Shown in pieces: positions 44,418 to 52,983 of a DNA stretch of 64,000 nt. The stretch is from the NCBI RefSeq assembly GCF_003129465.1, contig NZ_QFFF01000001.1, forward strand, positions 2,279,501-2,343,500, in the 5' to 3' direction. Position 1 is the first letter of the stretch, and each line of letters opens with the position of its first letter. The position numbers and the translations under genes are program-made. Origin of the DNA: Sphingosinicella humi (GTDB taxonomy: Bacteria > Pseudomonadota > Alphaproteobacteria > Sphingomonadales > Sphingomonadaceae). Under the pieces are notes generated by a model. It was given only the letters and a program-made list of their open reading frames with translations, did no database searches and was not told the DNA's origin.

Positions 44418-45893
44418 ATGATCAAATATCCGACCTGCATCGATGGGCAGTTCGCCATCATCGCCCCTTCCCAAGGAGCGAACCATGAAAGCGGGGAGAA
44501 ATTCACGGCGGAGTTGGCGCTGGCGGGTGGCGTTCGCGTCCGGACGCACGGAGAGCTCGATGTCGTCAGAGTCCTTGATCCGCAGGGAGCGACGATCGGG
44601 CTTTTCCTGGGAGATGTCGTCGACAACTCCGTCGGAGCCGTCCTCGATCGTGACTTCGTGCAGGAGGGGCCGAACGACGTCTCCTCAATCGATCCGTGGA
44701 TCGAACGGAATGTCTATCGATATTCGGGGCGGCACATATTCGTCCTCAGTTGTGCCCACGGCAACCGCATTTACCTGGACGCCGGTGGGATGCTGCCGGT
44801 CGTCTACGACAGCTCGAAGCGAGCGGCCGGGTCCACGGCCGCCGCTATTCTCAGCCCCGATGAGTTCGAGGAGAGATTCGATCGGGATCTCTTCGAGACA
44901 TTGGGAATATTCAGGGATGGCTGGTTTCCGGCCGGACTGACGGCCCACCACGGACTGAATCGGCTGCTGCCCAACTTCTATCTGGATCTCGATACCTGGC
45001 TTCCTCACCGGCATTGGCCGCTGCGGCAGATCGAAGCGGATCCAGACCCGCATCGGGTCATCAGAGAGATCGGACAGGAGATACGGCGCAATGTTGCGCC
45101 TTATCTGGGAGCCGGAGACCTCTTTCTGGCCCTGACGGGCGGCTACGAAACCAGGCTCATTCTATCGGTTTGTCGGGACATCGCCGACCGAGTCAGGTTC
45201 GTATGCTTCTTCAAGACCGAGGGCGATCGTGACCTATTGCTGGCCCAGGCCTTGGCCAGGCGGTTGGGCGTCAAGCTGGATACCCATGAATTCGCCGTCG
45301 CATCGGATGATGAGGCGATGGAATGGGTGGCCCGGTCCGGATATTGCGCGGGGGAAGGCCGTTATTCGCATGCGACTTTGAAGAAGCTTTCCGCCGACGC
45401 CCATCTGGTGGGCGGAGTCGCCGGCGAGGTTGGCCGCGGCTTCTTCTGGAGGCCAAAGGATGATTCGACGCGCCGGCTCACGGCAGCCGATATCGTATCG
45501 AGGATGGCCCTCCCGCGGGCGACCGCCGTGGACACCGCCGTCAGTCAATGGCACCAGACCGTGGAAGACTTCGATCCGCTGCTGCAGTTGGATCTGGCCT
45601 ATCTGGAGTTGCGCGTCAGTTGCTGGGCCGCGGTCCAGGCCTATTCCACGCTGAAACCGCGCCGCGTCTATCCGCTCGTCTCCCGGAGGATCTTCACCGG
45701 GATGCTTATGCTCCCTCCCGACTGGCGGCGCGACGAGCGGTGGATCAGGGAGGCGATACGGGACTCCTGGCCGGAAGCCCTCGACGTCCCGTTCAACAGC
45801 CTTGGAGTCGTCAAGGACAATTTGCTCTTGATTCGGCGTGCTGCAAGTCGGCCGGGATTGATCGTGAGGCGGATTAAACGAAAGTTCCTTTAG
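44418..45893 (+). CDS. Asparagine-synthase-like protein lacking the glutaminase cysteine
   Basis: 491 residues. The C-terminal part has a PP-loop-like ATP pyrophosphatase motif, LALTGGYETRLILSVCRD (TGGYET at about 240-245 in place of SGGxDS), followed by a long helical tail. The N-terminal ~200 residues mimic the class II glutamine amidotransferase domain but begin MIKYPTCIDG, without the required Cys2. It should not hydrolyse glutamine. Proteins of this type occur in polysaccharide and peptide-modification loci, where they may form amide bonds from ammonia or another amine, for example on uronic acids. That role here is inference. It precedes the PssE/PssD-like genes, which are convergent. 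Confidence 0.65.
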   Translation: MIKYPTCIDGQFAIIAPSQGANHESGEKFTAELALAGGVRVRTHGELDVVRVLDPQGATIGLFLGDVVDNSVGAVLDRDFVQEGPNDVSSIDPWIERNVYRYSGRHIFVLSCAHGNRIYLDAGGMLPVVYDSSKRAAGSTAAAILSPDEFEERFDRDLFETLGIFRDGWFPAGLTAHHGLNRLLPNFYLDLDTWLPHRHWPLRQIEADPDPHRVIREIGQEIRRNVAPYLGAGDLFLALTGGYETRLILSVCRDIADRVRFVCFFKTEGDRDLLLAQALARRLGVKLDTHEFAVASDDEAMEWVARSGYCAGEGRYSHATLKKLSADAHLVGGVAGEVGRGFFWRPKDDSTRRLTAADIVSRMALPRATAVDTAVSQWHQTVEDFDPLLQLDLAYLELRVSCWAAVQAYSTLKPRRVYPLVSRRIFTGMLMLPPDWRRDERWIREAIRDSWPEALDVPFNSLGVVKDNLLLIRRAASRPGLIVRRIKRKFL

Positions 45894-45908
45894 TTCGGCG
45901 GTGACGCC

Positions 45909-46388
45909 TTACCGTTGTTCGTGGATGAACGACTTCAGTCGATCCACCAACTGGTCCCTTCGCTGGCACGTTTCGCTCATGCAGGCAGGGACCAGATCCG
46001 TTCGGACGAGGTAGTTTTCGAGCTCCTGGTCATCCATCGCCACATAGATGCCTTCAATCCCCGCAAGCGCGCGCGCGGTCGCCATTTGGTGATCGTTTCT
46101 GTGCTCGCCCAGCGCCGCCCGGCGAGGGTAGAGGATCACGGGTTTGGATCGGGTTTGCGCCGTGATGATGGTGCCGATCCCCGCATGCCCGACGATCACC
46201 GACGCCATAGTGGCGAGGTCGGCGAACTCGGCGGGAGCGAAGAAGGCCTGGTGACGGATATGCGGCGCCGAGCAGGAAGCGTCTGCCGTCTGCGCGACAA
46301 TATCGAGCCGATGCCTCTCGGCGGCTCTAGACAATGCATCGACGAGGCGGGGAAAGGGTAGCTGCGTCCCGACGGTCGCGAAGATCAC
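45909..46388 (-). CDS. PssE/Alg13-like glycosyltransferase catalytic subunit
   Basis: 159 residues from a GTG that overlaps the stop of the PssD-like gene (GTGA). It matches the C-terminal half of GT28 enzymes: IFATVGTQLPFPRLVDALSR at the front and ASVIVGHAGIGTIITAQTRSKPVILYPRR, the donor-binding loop, then EHRNDHQMATARAL. PssE needs PssD to work; in Rhizobium leguminosarum this pair adds glucuronic acid to the lipid-linked glucose. Same reaction is plausible for a sphingan-like polymer, but not proven. Confidence 0.85.
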   Translation of the reverse strand: MIFATVGTQLPFPRLVDALSRAAERHRLDIVAQTADASCSAPHIRHQAFFAPAEFADLATMASVIVGHAGIGTIITAQTRSKPVILYPRRAALGEHRNDHQMATARALAGIEGIYVAMDDQELENYLVRTDLVPACMSETCQRRDQLVDRLKSFIHEQR

Positions 46389-46846
46389 AAGACGGCGCCT
46401 GAATAGTCCGCTCCGGCCGCCCGAGCGACGTCCGGCCACTGCGAGAGCCAAAGGTCACTGTGCCGACCTGCCGTCTGCCCCGCGAGGGACATCTCTTCTG
46501 CGTTGGCGATGCTGTCGATCCAGACCGTCCGGATTCCGAACCTCCTGGCGATCATCAAGGCGAGAAGACCCGGAAGCGCGCCTGTGGTCACGACGATGTC
46601 GGGCCTTATCCTCATCAGCAGGCGGAACAGCGAAAAAGCCGAATAAAGTATCCGCAGCTTCTCATCACGATTGCAGTCCGGGATGAGATGGGCGTTCGAC
46701 AAGCGAGAATGGTCGGCCAGCCCTTCGAGCGTAGTCGCGTAATGAACGTCGCAGCCGCTGAACGCCGGCTGGAGTATCAAAAGCTGCTCCCAGTGTCCGC
46801 CTCCCGAGGCGATCGCAAGAATTCGCCGGGTGCGATACTCGCTCAC
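46385..46846 (-). CDS. PssD/Alg14-like glycosyltransferase membrane subunit
   Basis: 153 residues from a GTG after GGAGGAAAAAGG; the frame upstream of it is arginine-rich and was trimmed. RRILAIASGGGHWEQLLILQ, TTGALPGLLALMIARRFG and the SLAGQTAGRHSDLWLSQWPD tail are the Alg14/PssD signature. It forms the acceptor-binding, membrane-associated half of a split GT28 enzyme with the PssE-like product just downstream. The ATP-free order D-then-E with overlap is the usual arrangement. Confidence 0.85.
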   Translation of the reverse strand: MSEYRTRRILAIASGGGHWEQLLILQPAFSGCDVHYATTLEGLADHSRLSNAHLIPDCNRDEKLRILYSAFSLFRLLMRIRPDIVVTTGALPGLLALMIARRFGIRTVWIDSIANAEEMSLAGQTAGRHSDLWLSQWPDVARAAGADYSGAVL

Positions 46847-47082
46847 CCCTTTTTCCTCCCTGGCAATCACCTTTTTAATAGGTTGAATCGCACGAAAGGC
46901 ACAATTGCTCCCGCGGAGCTGTGCCGCTCCTGAACAAACGCGTGCGGAGCGTCTCCGACCGCTTTCTTCTTCATTGACACGCCCGGTGTGCGCTGCCACT
47001 TCCTTGAGAAGTAAACTCTTTTCTTGCTTAGTGATTTGCCGAGCTCGCAAGCCTCTTATGGCGACCGCCCAAGAGCGAGGCG

Positions 47083-47107
47083 CCGGTCGACAATAGTCGT
47101 CGACCGG
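47083..47107. promoter_or_regulatory. Perfect 9-bp inverted repeat, possible operator
   Basis: CCGGTCGAC (47083-47091) and GTCGACCGG (47099-47107) flank a 7-base AATAGTC loop in the 333-bp divergent gap (46847-47179) between the PssD-like and pyruvyltransferase genes. The neighbouring word TCGACAATAGT at 47087-47097 recurs at 47149-47159, 62 bp on and just before the pyruvyltransferase start. This could be an operator or leader hairpin. The rest of the gap shows no gene. Confidence 0.35.
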
Positions 47108-47179
47108 GGCAGGTCAGCTCTAACGGCCGCACGTGGATCTGGCGCCCTTCGACAATAGTTGCTGAACGGAGGACCAGAG

Positions 47180-48352
47180 TTGCCCCTTCCGCCTGTCAGG
47201 GTCGGCCTTCTCTGGCACTCTTTGCGGTCGGGAAATCTTGGCGTCGTCGCGCTTACCTTGGCCAATATGCAGATCGTCCGGGAGGTCGCGCAGGAACTCG
47301 GCTTCGAACCGCATTTCACATTGATCGGGATGCGCGATCCGGCCTCGCCGACGGAAGAGGCGAGCGACCTCCAGGTTTTCGACGTGACGTCCGGATCGTT
47401 GATCAATCCGCGTGGACTTTGGGCGTGCATCCGCGCTCAGGATTGCGTCATCGATATCGGGGCAGGAGACAGCTTCGCCGAAATATATGGCGCCAAGCGT
47501 TTCACCTATCTGTGCACCAGCAAGCTCATGACGGTGATGGCCGACAAGCCGCTCCTTCTGGCTCCGCAGACGATCGGGCCCTTTACGTCTCCGCTGTATA
47601 AAGGGCTGGCGCGGATCGCGCTCAATCGAGCCGTTTCGGTGCTGGCGCGCGACCGCCAATCCCTCTCGGCGGCGCAAAGCATCTGCCCGGGCGGGTGCAA
47701 CGGGCTTGCGACCGATGTCGCCTTCGCCCTGCCTTATGCGCCGTGGAGCGGGGCGGCGCGGGCGAGGCCGGCCATCGGCATCAACGTATCCGGCCTTCTC
47801 TATCGTGATGCCCAGGCCGGAGTGAACCGTTTCGGCCTCGATTACGACTATGTCGAACTGACCCAGTCGCTGATCCGAAAAATGCTCGACGACAAGGGCG
47901 CGGAAGTTCATTTGATTGCGCATGTCCGCTCTCCCGAAACTCCCGAGGATGACGACAGCACCGTCTGCGACGAGATCGCGCGGCAATATCCGGATACGAT
48001 CAAGGCGCCGCATTTCGCCGGCCCCTCCGAGGCGAAGTCCTATATGTCCGGGCTGGATCTTGTCGTGGGCGCGCGGATGCACGCCTGCATCGGCGCGTTT
48101 TCGGCCGGGGTTCCCGTTATTCCGATCGCCTACAGCCGCAAATTCGACGGACTGTTCGGCACACTCGGCTATGGGAGACTGGTTCGGGCGCAGGGCATGG
48201 GCACCGACGAAGCACTCGGCTACATTCTTGGTTCTTTCGACGCGCGGGCGGAGATCAAGCAGGAGATCGCCGACGCGGCCTCACGAGTCGACAGCTTCCT
48301 CTCCGTGTATCGTGCGGAGCTCAGGAAGCTGTTCGGAATGATCGGCGGATGA
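47180..48352 (+). CDS. Polysaccharide pyruvyl transferase family protein
   Basis: 390 residues from a TTG at 47180 with GGAGGA seven bases upstream. The family pattern is clear: GNLGVVALTLANMQIVREVA near the start, VIDIGAGDSFAEIYG, LLLAPQTIGPFTSPL in the middle, and MSGLDLVVGARMHACIGAFS at the C-terminal nucleotide-side site. These enzymes place ketal pyruvate from PEP on exopolysaccharides (CsaB/ExoV type), although some members act in other transfers. Its stop overlaps the start of the next gene, so the two are coupled. Confidence 0.88.
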   Translation: MPLPPVRVGLLWHSLRSGNLGVVALTLANMQIVREVAQELGFEPHFTLIGMRDPASPTEEASDLQVFDVTSGSLINPRGLWACIRAQDCVIDIGAGDSFAEIYGAKRFTYLCTSKLMTVMADKPLLLAPQTIGPFTSPLYKGLARIALNRAVSVLARDRQSLSAAQSICPGGCNGLATDVAFALPYAPWSGAARARPAIGINVSGLLYRDAQAGVNRFGLDYDYVELTQSLIRKMLDDKGAEVHLIAHVRSPETPEDDDSTVCDEIARQYPDTIKAPHFAGPSEAKSYMSGLDLVVGARMHACIGAFSAGVPVIPIAYSRKFDGLFGTLGYGRLVRAQGMGTDEALGYILGSFDARAEIKQEIADAASRVDSFLSVYRAELRKLFGMIGG

Positions 48353-49566
48353 TGCTGCGAGCGGGCTCCGACACCGCCGACCGCGTCGTGCGTGCCGGCC
48401 TGTGCAGCGGCTGCGGCCTCTGCGCCTCGCTCGCGGGCGGACAGATGGAGGTTGCCGAGTCGGGCTATAACCGCCCTGCACCCGCGCCCCCGGTCAGTCC
48501 GGCGACGGACAGGCTGATTGCCGCCGCCTGTCCCGGCTCTGTCGTCGCGCCGTGGCATGATGCGCCCATCGTCGACCCGCTATGGGGCCCCTGTCGCCAG
48601 GTCCTCACGGGTCACTCGGCCGACGAAGAACTCCGGCATCAGGCGTCGTCCGGTGGCGCCTTGAGCGCATTGCTCCTGTTGGCGCTCGACACAGGGCGCA
48701 TCGATCATGTCATCCAGGTTACGGCCGATCCTGACAGGCCGACGCGCAACATCATCAAGATATCACGCAGCAGGGAAGAGATCGTCGAGGCCTCGGGTTC
48801 TCGATACGCGGCCTCATCGCCGCTCGAGCGGATAATGGATTTGGCGCGCGGGGAAGGGCGGGCGGCGTTCGTCGGAAAACCCTGCGATGCCTCGGCGCTG
48901 AGACTGCTCTGCAATTCGGATAAGGACCTGCGCGAGCGGATACCCCTTGTGCTCTCCTTCTTCTGCGCCGGAATTCCGAGCGACTCGGGGGTGCGCGGGA
49001 TCCTGCGGGAGATGCAGATCGCCGAATCCGATCTGAAGGAATTTCGCTATCGTGGCTTGGGGTGGCCCGGTCAGGCGAGGGCCAGGACCCACGACGGGCG
49101 GATAGCTGAGATGAGCTATGAACGCAGTTGGGGCGAATATCTGGCGAGAGAAGTCCAATTCCGGTGCAAGATCTGTCCGGACGCCGTGGGTGGTGTTGCG
49201 GATGTCGCCTGTGGCGATGCATGGTATGGAAGTGAGAAGGGCTATCCGGTATTTAAGGAAGAGCAGGGCCGTAGTCTTGTAATAACCAGAACAGCCGTTG
49301 GAGACGAGTTGATCGATGCCGCGCTCAGATCTGGTTACCTCAACGCGTCTCAATTGCCGATCGAGGATCTCATTTTGATGCAGCCGTCGCAGGCGCGTCG
49401 AAAAAGTGTCGTGGGTGCGCGCATGGCTGCGCTTCGGGCCACTCGCCATCCTGCCCCCTTGGTTGATGGGCTGGAGGTGAAGGCGGCCGCGGAGCAGGCG
49501 TCACTCTGGCAGAGAGGCCGTAATTTCCTTGGAACGATCTGGAGAGTGACGCGCGGTAAAGTCTGA
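48349..49566 (+). CDS. FrhB-like iron-sulfur flavoprotein (F420 hydrogenase beta-subunit family)
   Basis: 405 residues. An N-terminal ferredoxin-type cluster is visible (CSGCGLCASLAGG; only part of a classic CxxCxxC set), then RHQASSGGALSALLLLALD and FVGKPCDASALR, and later RCKICPDAVGGVADVACGDAW with further Cys ligands and a bound flavin/F420 site. The family includes subunits that move electrons and enzymes that reduce sugars or coenzymes. In polysaccharide loci it very often pairs with a pyruvyl transferase, as here with a 4-bp overlap, but its reaction in this setting is not known. Confidence 0.85.
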   Translation: MMLRAGSDTADRVVRAGLCSGCGLCASLAGGQMEVAESGYNRPAPAPPVSPATDRLIAAACPGSVVAPWHDAPIVDPLWGPCRQVLTGHSADEELRHQASSGGALSALLLLALDTGRIDHVIQVTADPDRPTRNIIKISRSREEIVEASGSRYAASSPLERIMDLARGEGRAAFVGKPCDASALRLLCNSDKDLRERIPLVLSFFCAGIPSDSGVRGILREMQIAESDLKEFRYRGLGWPGQARARTHDGRIAEMSYERSWGEYLAREVQFRCKICPDAVGGVADVACGDAWYGSEKGYPVFKEEQGRSLVITRTAVGDELIDAALRSGYLNASQLPIEDLILMQPSQARRKSVVGARMAALRATRHPAPLVDGLEVKAAAEQASLWQRGRNFLGTIWRVTRGKV

Positions 49567-49591
49567 AGTCCGGGCGAGCCGCGTTTTGTGG

Positions 49592-50800
49592 ATGGGGGTG
49601 CTTGTGGCTCGATACGGCATATTGACCTGCGGCTTGCTCGGAATTGCTGGATCGCATGGCGCGGCCTTTGCCCAGACCGTGCCGCTGAACTATTCGGTCA
49701 ATCTAGACCTTCTCTACGACAGCAACATCGCGCGCGTCAGCGAGGAAGCCGCAGCCGCACGAGGCATCGAGCGCGAGGACCTGCGAATCACGCCGGCCTT
49801 GAGCATCACTCTCAACCTCCCCCGTGGACGCCACACGGCCTCTGCGAACGCGAACTTGGGTTACGACTTTTACCTCAGGAACCCACGACTGGATCGCGAG
49901 CGGCTCAGCGCTACGGCTGGGCTCAATTCCGACTGGGGAAGGTGCGATACCTCCGTGAACGCCGGCTTCGAACGCCGACAGACCGAGTTCGAGGACATCG
50001 TCGCGGGCCCGCTGGATAATACGATGACCAAATGGTCGGCGTCAGCTGGATTGAGTTGTCCTAGGCCGGCCGGATTCTACCCAGGGGTGAGGGCGTCGAT
50101 CGAGTCGGCCCGCAATGACCGGGAGGCGCGGCAGGATGCTGACTATGACTATGACCGTGTGGAGGGCTTTCTAGCCTATGCACGACCGTCTCTCGGAGAG
50201 GCGGTGGTGTTCGCCTCGCGTGGCTCGATCAACTTCCCGGAACGCGAAATCGATGTCGGGGGGCTTCCCGTTCAGGATGAGGTGCAGACGACGGAAGTCG
50301 GCGGCCGGTTCTCGCGCGAGCTGGGCTCCCTTGTCCGCGGCTCCGTGCAGGTATCCTACACCTGGGTGGATCGGAGCAATCCCATCATAGAGGATTTCAA
50401 CGGTCTCACACTGGCCGCGACATTGCGGATCCGGCCCGAGGGACGGCTCCGGGGAACCCTTTTTGCAGAACGGGCCGTCAGGCCGACGAGCCGGGTCGGC
50501 GTCAGCTATTCCGTGGCCGAGACCTATAGGGCCGACCTGCAGTACGACCTGACCTCGTCTACCGTCCTGACCAGCGGAACCTCGCTACGCCGGAGGGAGT
50601 TCGTCTTCGCCGGACCGAACTTCGCCGGGTCGCCGTCGACGGAAGACATCGTCAGCGCCTTTGCGAGCGTTCGGACGAACATTCGCAGCCGCATTTTCCT
50701 TGGGGTTGAAGTCCTGTGGGAGCGGCGCGACGCCGACTTGTCCCTTTTCGATTACACCAGCGTGAGATTTGGTATAACTTCTAAGTGGTTGTTCGGATGA
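49592..50800 (+). CDS. Outer-membrane beta-barrel protein of the export system
   Basis: About 402 residues from the ATG at 49592; GTG starts at 49598 and 49604 are also possible. Residues 1-26 form a Sec signal with an AFA-Q cleavage site (SHGAAFAQ). The remainder has alternating polar/hydrophobic strands, many ending in aromatic residues, as in VSYTWVDRSNPIIEDF and SVAETYRADLQYDL, and a C-terminal strand ending KWLFG. This is the BBP2/VpsM-like barrel found in EPS operons. It sits just upstream of the Wza-like gene and is predicted to form or line the outer-membrane pore. Confidence 0.75.
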   Translation: MGVLVARYGILTCGLLGIAGSHGAAFAQTVPLNYSVNLDLLYDSNIARVSEEAAAARGIEREDLRITPALSITLNLPRGRHTASANANLGYDFYLRNPRLDRERLSATAGLNSDWGRCDTSVNAGFERRQTEFEDIVAGPLDNTMTKWSASAGLSCPRPAGFYPGVRASIESARNDREARQDADYDYDRVEGFLAYARPSLGEAVVFASRGSINFPEREIDVGGLPVQDEVQTTEVGGRFSRELGSLVRGSVQVSYTWVDRSNPIIEDFNGLTLAATLRIRPEGRLRGTLFAERAVRPTSRVGVSYSVAETYRADLQYDLTSSTVLTSGTSLRRREFVFAGPNFAGSPSTEDIVSAFASVRTNIRSRIFLGVEVLWERRDADLSLFDYTSVRFGITSKWLFG

Positions 50801-50815
50801 ACCAGGAGTGGTCAC

Positions 50816-51613
50816 ATGAACAAGGCCTTGAAGTCGATTGGGGCGGCACTCACCTTCTTCTGCGGTAGCCTTGTCGGGTTCGTCCCGGCGCCCGCACAAC
50901 CCTCGGCAACGATCCAGGAATATATCCTCGGACCGGGAGATGTCGTCGAAGTAAAGGTCCTCGGCCGGGAAGACTTTAATACGCGAACCCGGGTGAGGGA
51001 GGATGGCGCCATTCTGCTCCCCCTTATCGGCGAGGTTGCTGCCACCGGCCAATCGCCGATCGGGCTGAGCGAACTCGTCGGCAACCGGCTGCGCAGCGAA
51101 GGCTACTTTCCCAATCCGGTCGTGAGCGTGGACGTCGTCTCCTATGCCAGCCGATACGTGACGGTTCTTGGCTCCGTCTCGCAACCCGGGCTGGTCCCCG
51201 TCGACCGGGCCTACAAGCTTTCTGAAATCCTCGCCCGCGTCGGCGGCGTCCGCGAGGGGAGCGCCGACTATATCATCGTGCGCCCGGAGAACGGACCGGA
51301 AGCGCGCTACGCCATCGAGACGCTCGCCATCGGCGATTCCGCTCAGGACCCGGTCGTATCGCCGGGTGACAAGCTCTACGTTCCCGAGGCCGAGGTGTTC
51401 TACATCTATGGGCAGGTGAACAGCCCAGGCGAATACCCGCTCATGTCCGAACCGAACCTGCGCAAGGCGCTGGCGCTCGGCGGCGGCCTCTCGCTCGCGG
51501 GGACCCACAAGCGGATCAGGATCGTCCGCGACGGCAAGGTCATGAACGTTAGCGATCTCAGGACGGAGATCCGCCCGGACGATATCATTTTCGTCAGAGA
51601 GCGGCTCTTCTAG
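50816..51613 (+). CDS. Polysaccharide export protein, Wza/GelD-like
   Basis: 265 residues with AGGAG eight bases before the ATG. A Sec signal (about 1-28) ends near PAPAQ; no lipobox cysteine follows, so it is not a typical lipoprotein. The Poly_export domain is YILGPGDVVEVKVLGREDFN, then SLBB-type domains with VLGSVSQPGLVPVDRAYKL and YIYGQVNSPGEYPLM. It lacks the long C-terminal helix of E. coli Wza, as the sphingan GelD-type proteins do. It links periplasmic and outer-membrane export with the barrel at 49592 and the co-polymerase at 51636. Confidence 0.92.
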   Translation: MNKALKSIGAALTFFCGSLVGFVPAPAQPSATIQEYILGPGDVVEVKVLGREDFNTRTRVREDGAILLPLIGEVAATGQSPIGLSELVGNRLRSEGYFPNPVVSVDVVSYASRYVTVLGSVSQPGLVPVDRAYKLSEILARVGGVREGSADYIIVRPENGPEARYAIETLAIGDSAQDPVVSPGDKLYVPEAEVFYIYGQVNSPGEYPLMSEPNLRKALALGGGLSLAGTHKRIRIVRDGKVMNVSDLRTEIRPDDIIFVRERLF

Positions 51614-51635
51614 TCCCGGCAAGGAGCGCAAGCAC

Positions 51636-52931
51636 ATGAGCCTCTTTCAATTCCTGGCGATCCTCTGGGCGCGGCGTCTGATGATCGTGCTCTGCACCGT
51701 TGCTGCAGTTGTTGCTGCGTTCATCGTCAGCCTCACGCTGACACCCCAGTATCAGGCAAGCTCCCGGCTCATGCTTTCGCCTTCCAATCCTGACCCGATA
51801 ACGGGCGAGATGATCCCGAGCGCGCAGACAAAGGGGTTCATGGGGACCCAAACCGAATTGGTCCGTGACTACCGCGTAGCCGGGCTGGCGGTGGAGAAGC
51901 TCGGCTGGCTCGACAATCCCAATCTTCAGCGTGAATATGCCAGCGAACCCCGCGCGACGGATTTTCGACGCTGGCTCGCTCAACGGGTCATCGACAGCAC
52001 GTCGGCTTTTGTCGTCGGCGGCAGCAACGTGCTCGAGATCGCCTATACCGATCCGTCGCCGCAAGTCGCCCGGGCCGGCGCCGACGCCGTTCGTGAAGCC
52101 TATGAGGAAGCGAGCGTCCTGCTCCGGCGCCAGCGGGCGCTTGCTGCCTCACAATGGTATCGGGAACAGGCCGAGCAGGCGCGCGTCGAGCTTGCGAACG
52201 CTGATCGGATAAAGACTCGGTTCGAGCGTGCAAACGGCCTCGTTTTCGAAGGCGGCGTCGACCTCGAAACGCTACGCCTACAGGTGATGGCGGGTCAGCC
52301 GCCGATGGTGACCGTCAGCAATCCCGCAGCGGTGGCTCCGAGCGCCGGGCAATTGGCCGAGGTGGACGCTGCCATTGCCTCCTCCTCGCGGACGCTTGGG
52401 CCCAATCACCCGGAGATGCAGGAACTCCAGATGCGCCGCGCCGCGCTGGCGCGACAGGTCGCGCTCGAGCAAGCGAATGCGGGAGGGGGTGGATCAATGA
52501 CGGCATCGCAGAACCGGTTGCTCGACCAGCAGCGCCAGCGGGTCATGGCCAACCGAGGCAATCTGGAACGTCTGAGGCAGCTTCAAACCCAGGTCGATGT
52601 GCGCCGTGAGCAATATGTCCGGGCCGCAACCCGGGCCGCGGAATTCAGAAGGGAGGCCGAGGTGACCGAAACGGGCGCCACCCGGCTGGGCGGGGCGGTT
52701 TTGCCCACCAAGCCGATCTCCCCCAACCGCCCCTTGATCATTCTTGGCGCTCTCGGGTTCGGTCTGGGGATGGGCGTGCTGCTGGCGCTGCTCACGGAGA
52801 TGCTGGGGCGTCGCGTCCGGACCGTCAAAGACCTCAACGACGCCGTCGAAGCCCCGCTGCTGGCGGTCGTGATCGGACCTGGCACCGGAGGTGGGCCTGG
52901 GCGCCCGCTCTTGCGGGCGCCGGAGCAATGA
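51636..52931 (+). CDS. Chain-length determinant/co-polymerase (Wzz, GelC-like)
   Basis: 431 residues with CAAGGAG before the ATG. N-terminal membrane helix (about 14-36, RRLMIVLCTVAAVVAAFIVS), a periplasmic region of coiled-coil helices, and a second helix (about 370-390, PLIILGALGFGLGMGVLLAL) after the typical PxxPxxPN-like VLPTKPISPNRP. The C-terminal tail is short with no kinase, so the kinase is the separate next gene, as in Gram-positive-type and GelC/GelE systems. It controls chain length and couples Wzy to the export channel. Confidence 0.9.
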   Translation: MSLFQFLAILWARRLMIVLCTVAAVVAAFIVSLTLTPQYQASSRLMLSPSNPDPITGEMIPSAQTKGFMGTQTELVRDYRVAGLAVEKLGWLDNPNLQREYASEPRATDFRRWLAQRVIDSTSAFVVGGSNVLEIAYTDPSPQVARAGADAVREAYEEASVLLRRQRALAASQWYREQAEQARVELANADRIKTRFERANGLVFEGGVDLETLRLQVMAGQPPMVTVSNPAAVAPSAGQLAEVDAAIASSSRTLGPNHPEMQELQMRRAALARQVALEQANAGGGGSMTASQNRLLDQQRQRVMANRGNLERLRQLQTQVDVRREQYVRAATRAAEFRREAEVTETGATRLGGAVLPTKPISPNRPLIILGALGFGLGMGVLLALLTEMLGRRVRTVKDLNDAVEAPLLAVVIGPGTGGGPGRPLLRAPEQ

Positions 52932-52983
52932 AACCCTGCATCGGCCAGCCGATGCTCGTCCACCGACGTGGTGAGGTGACGTA

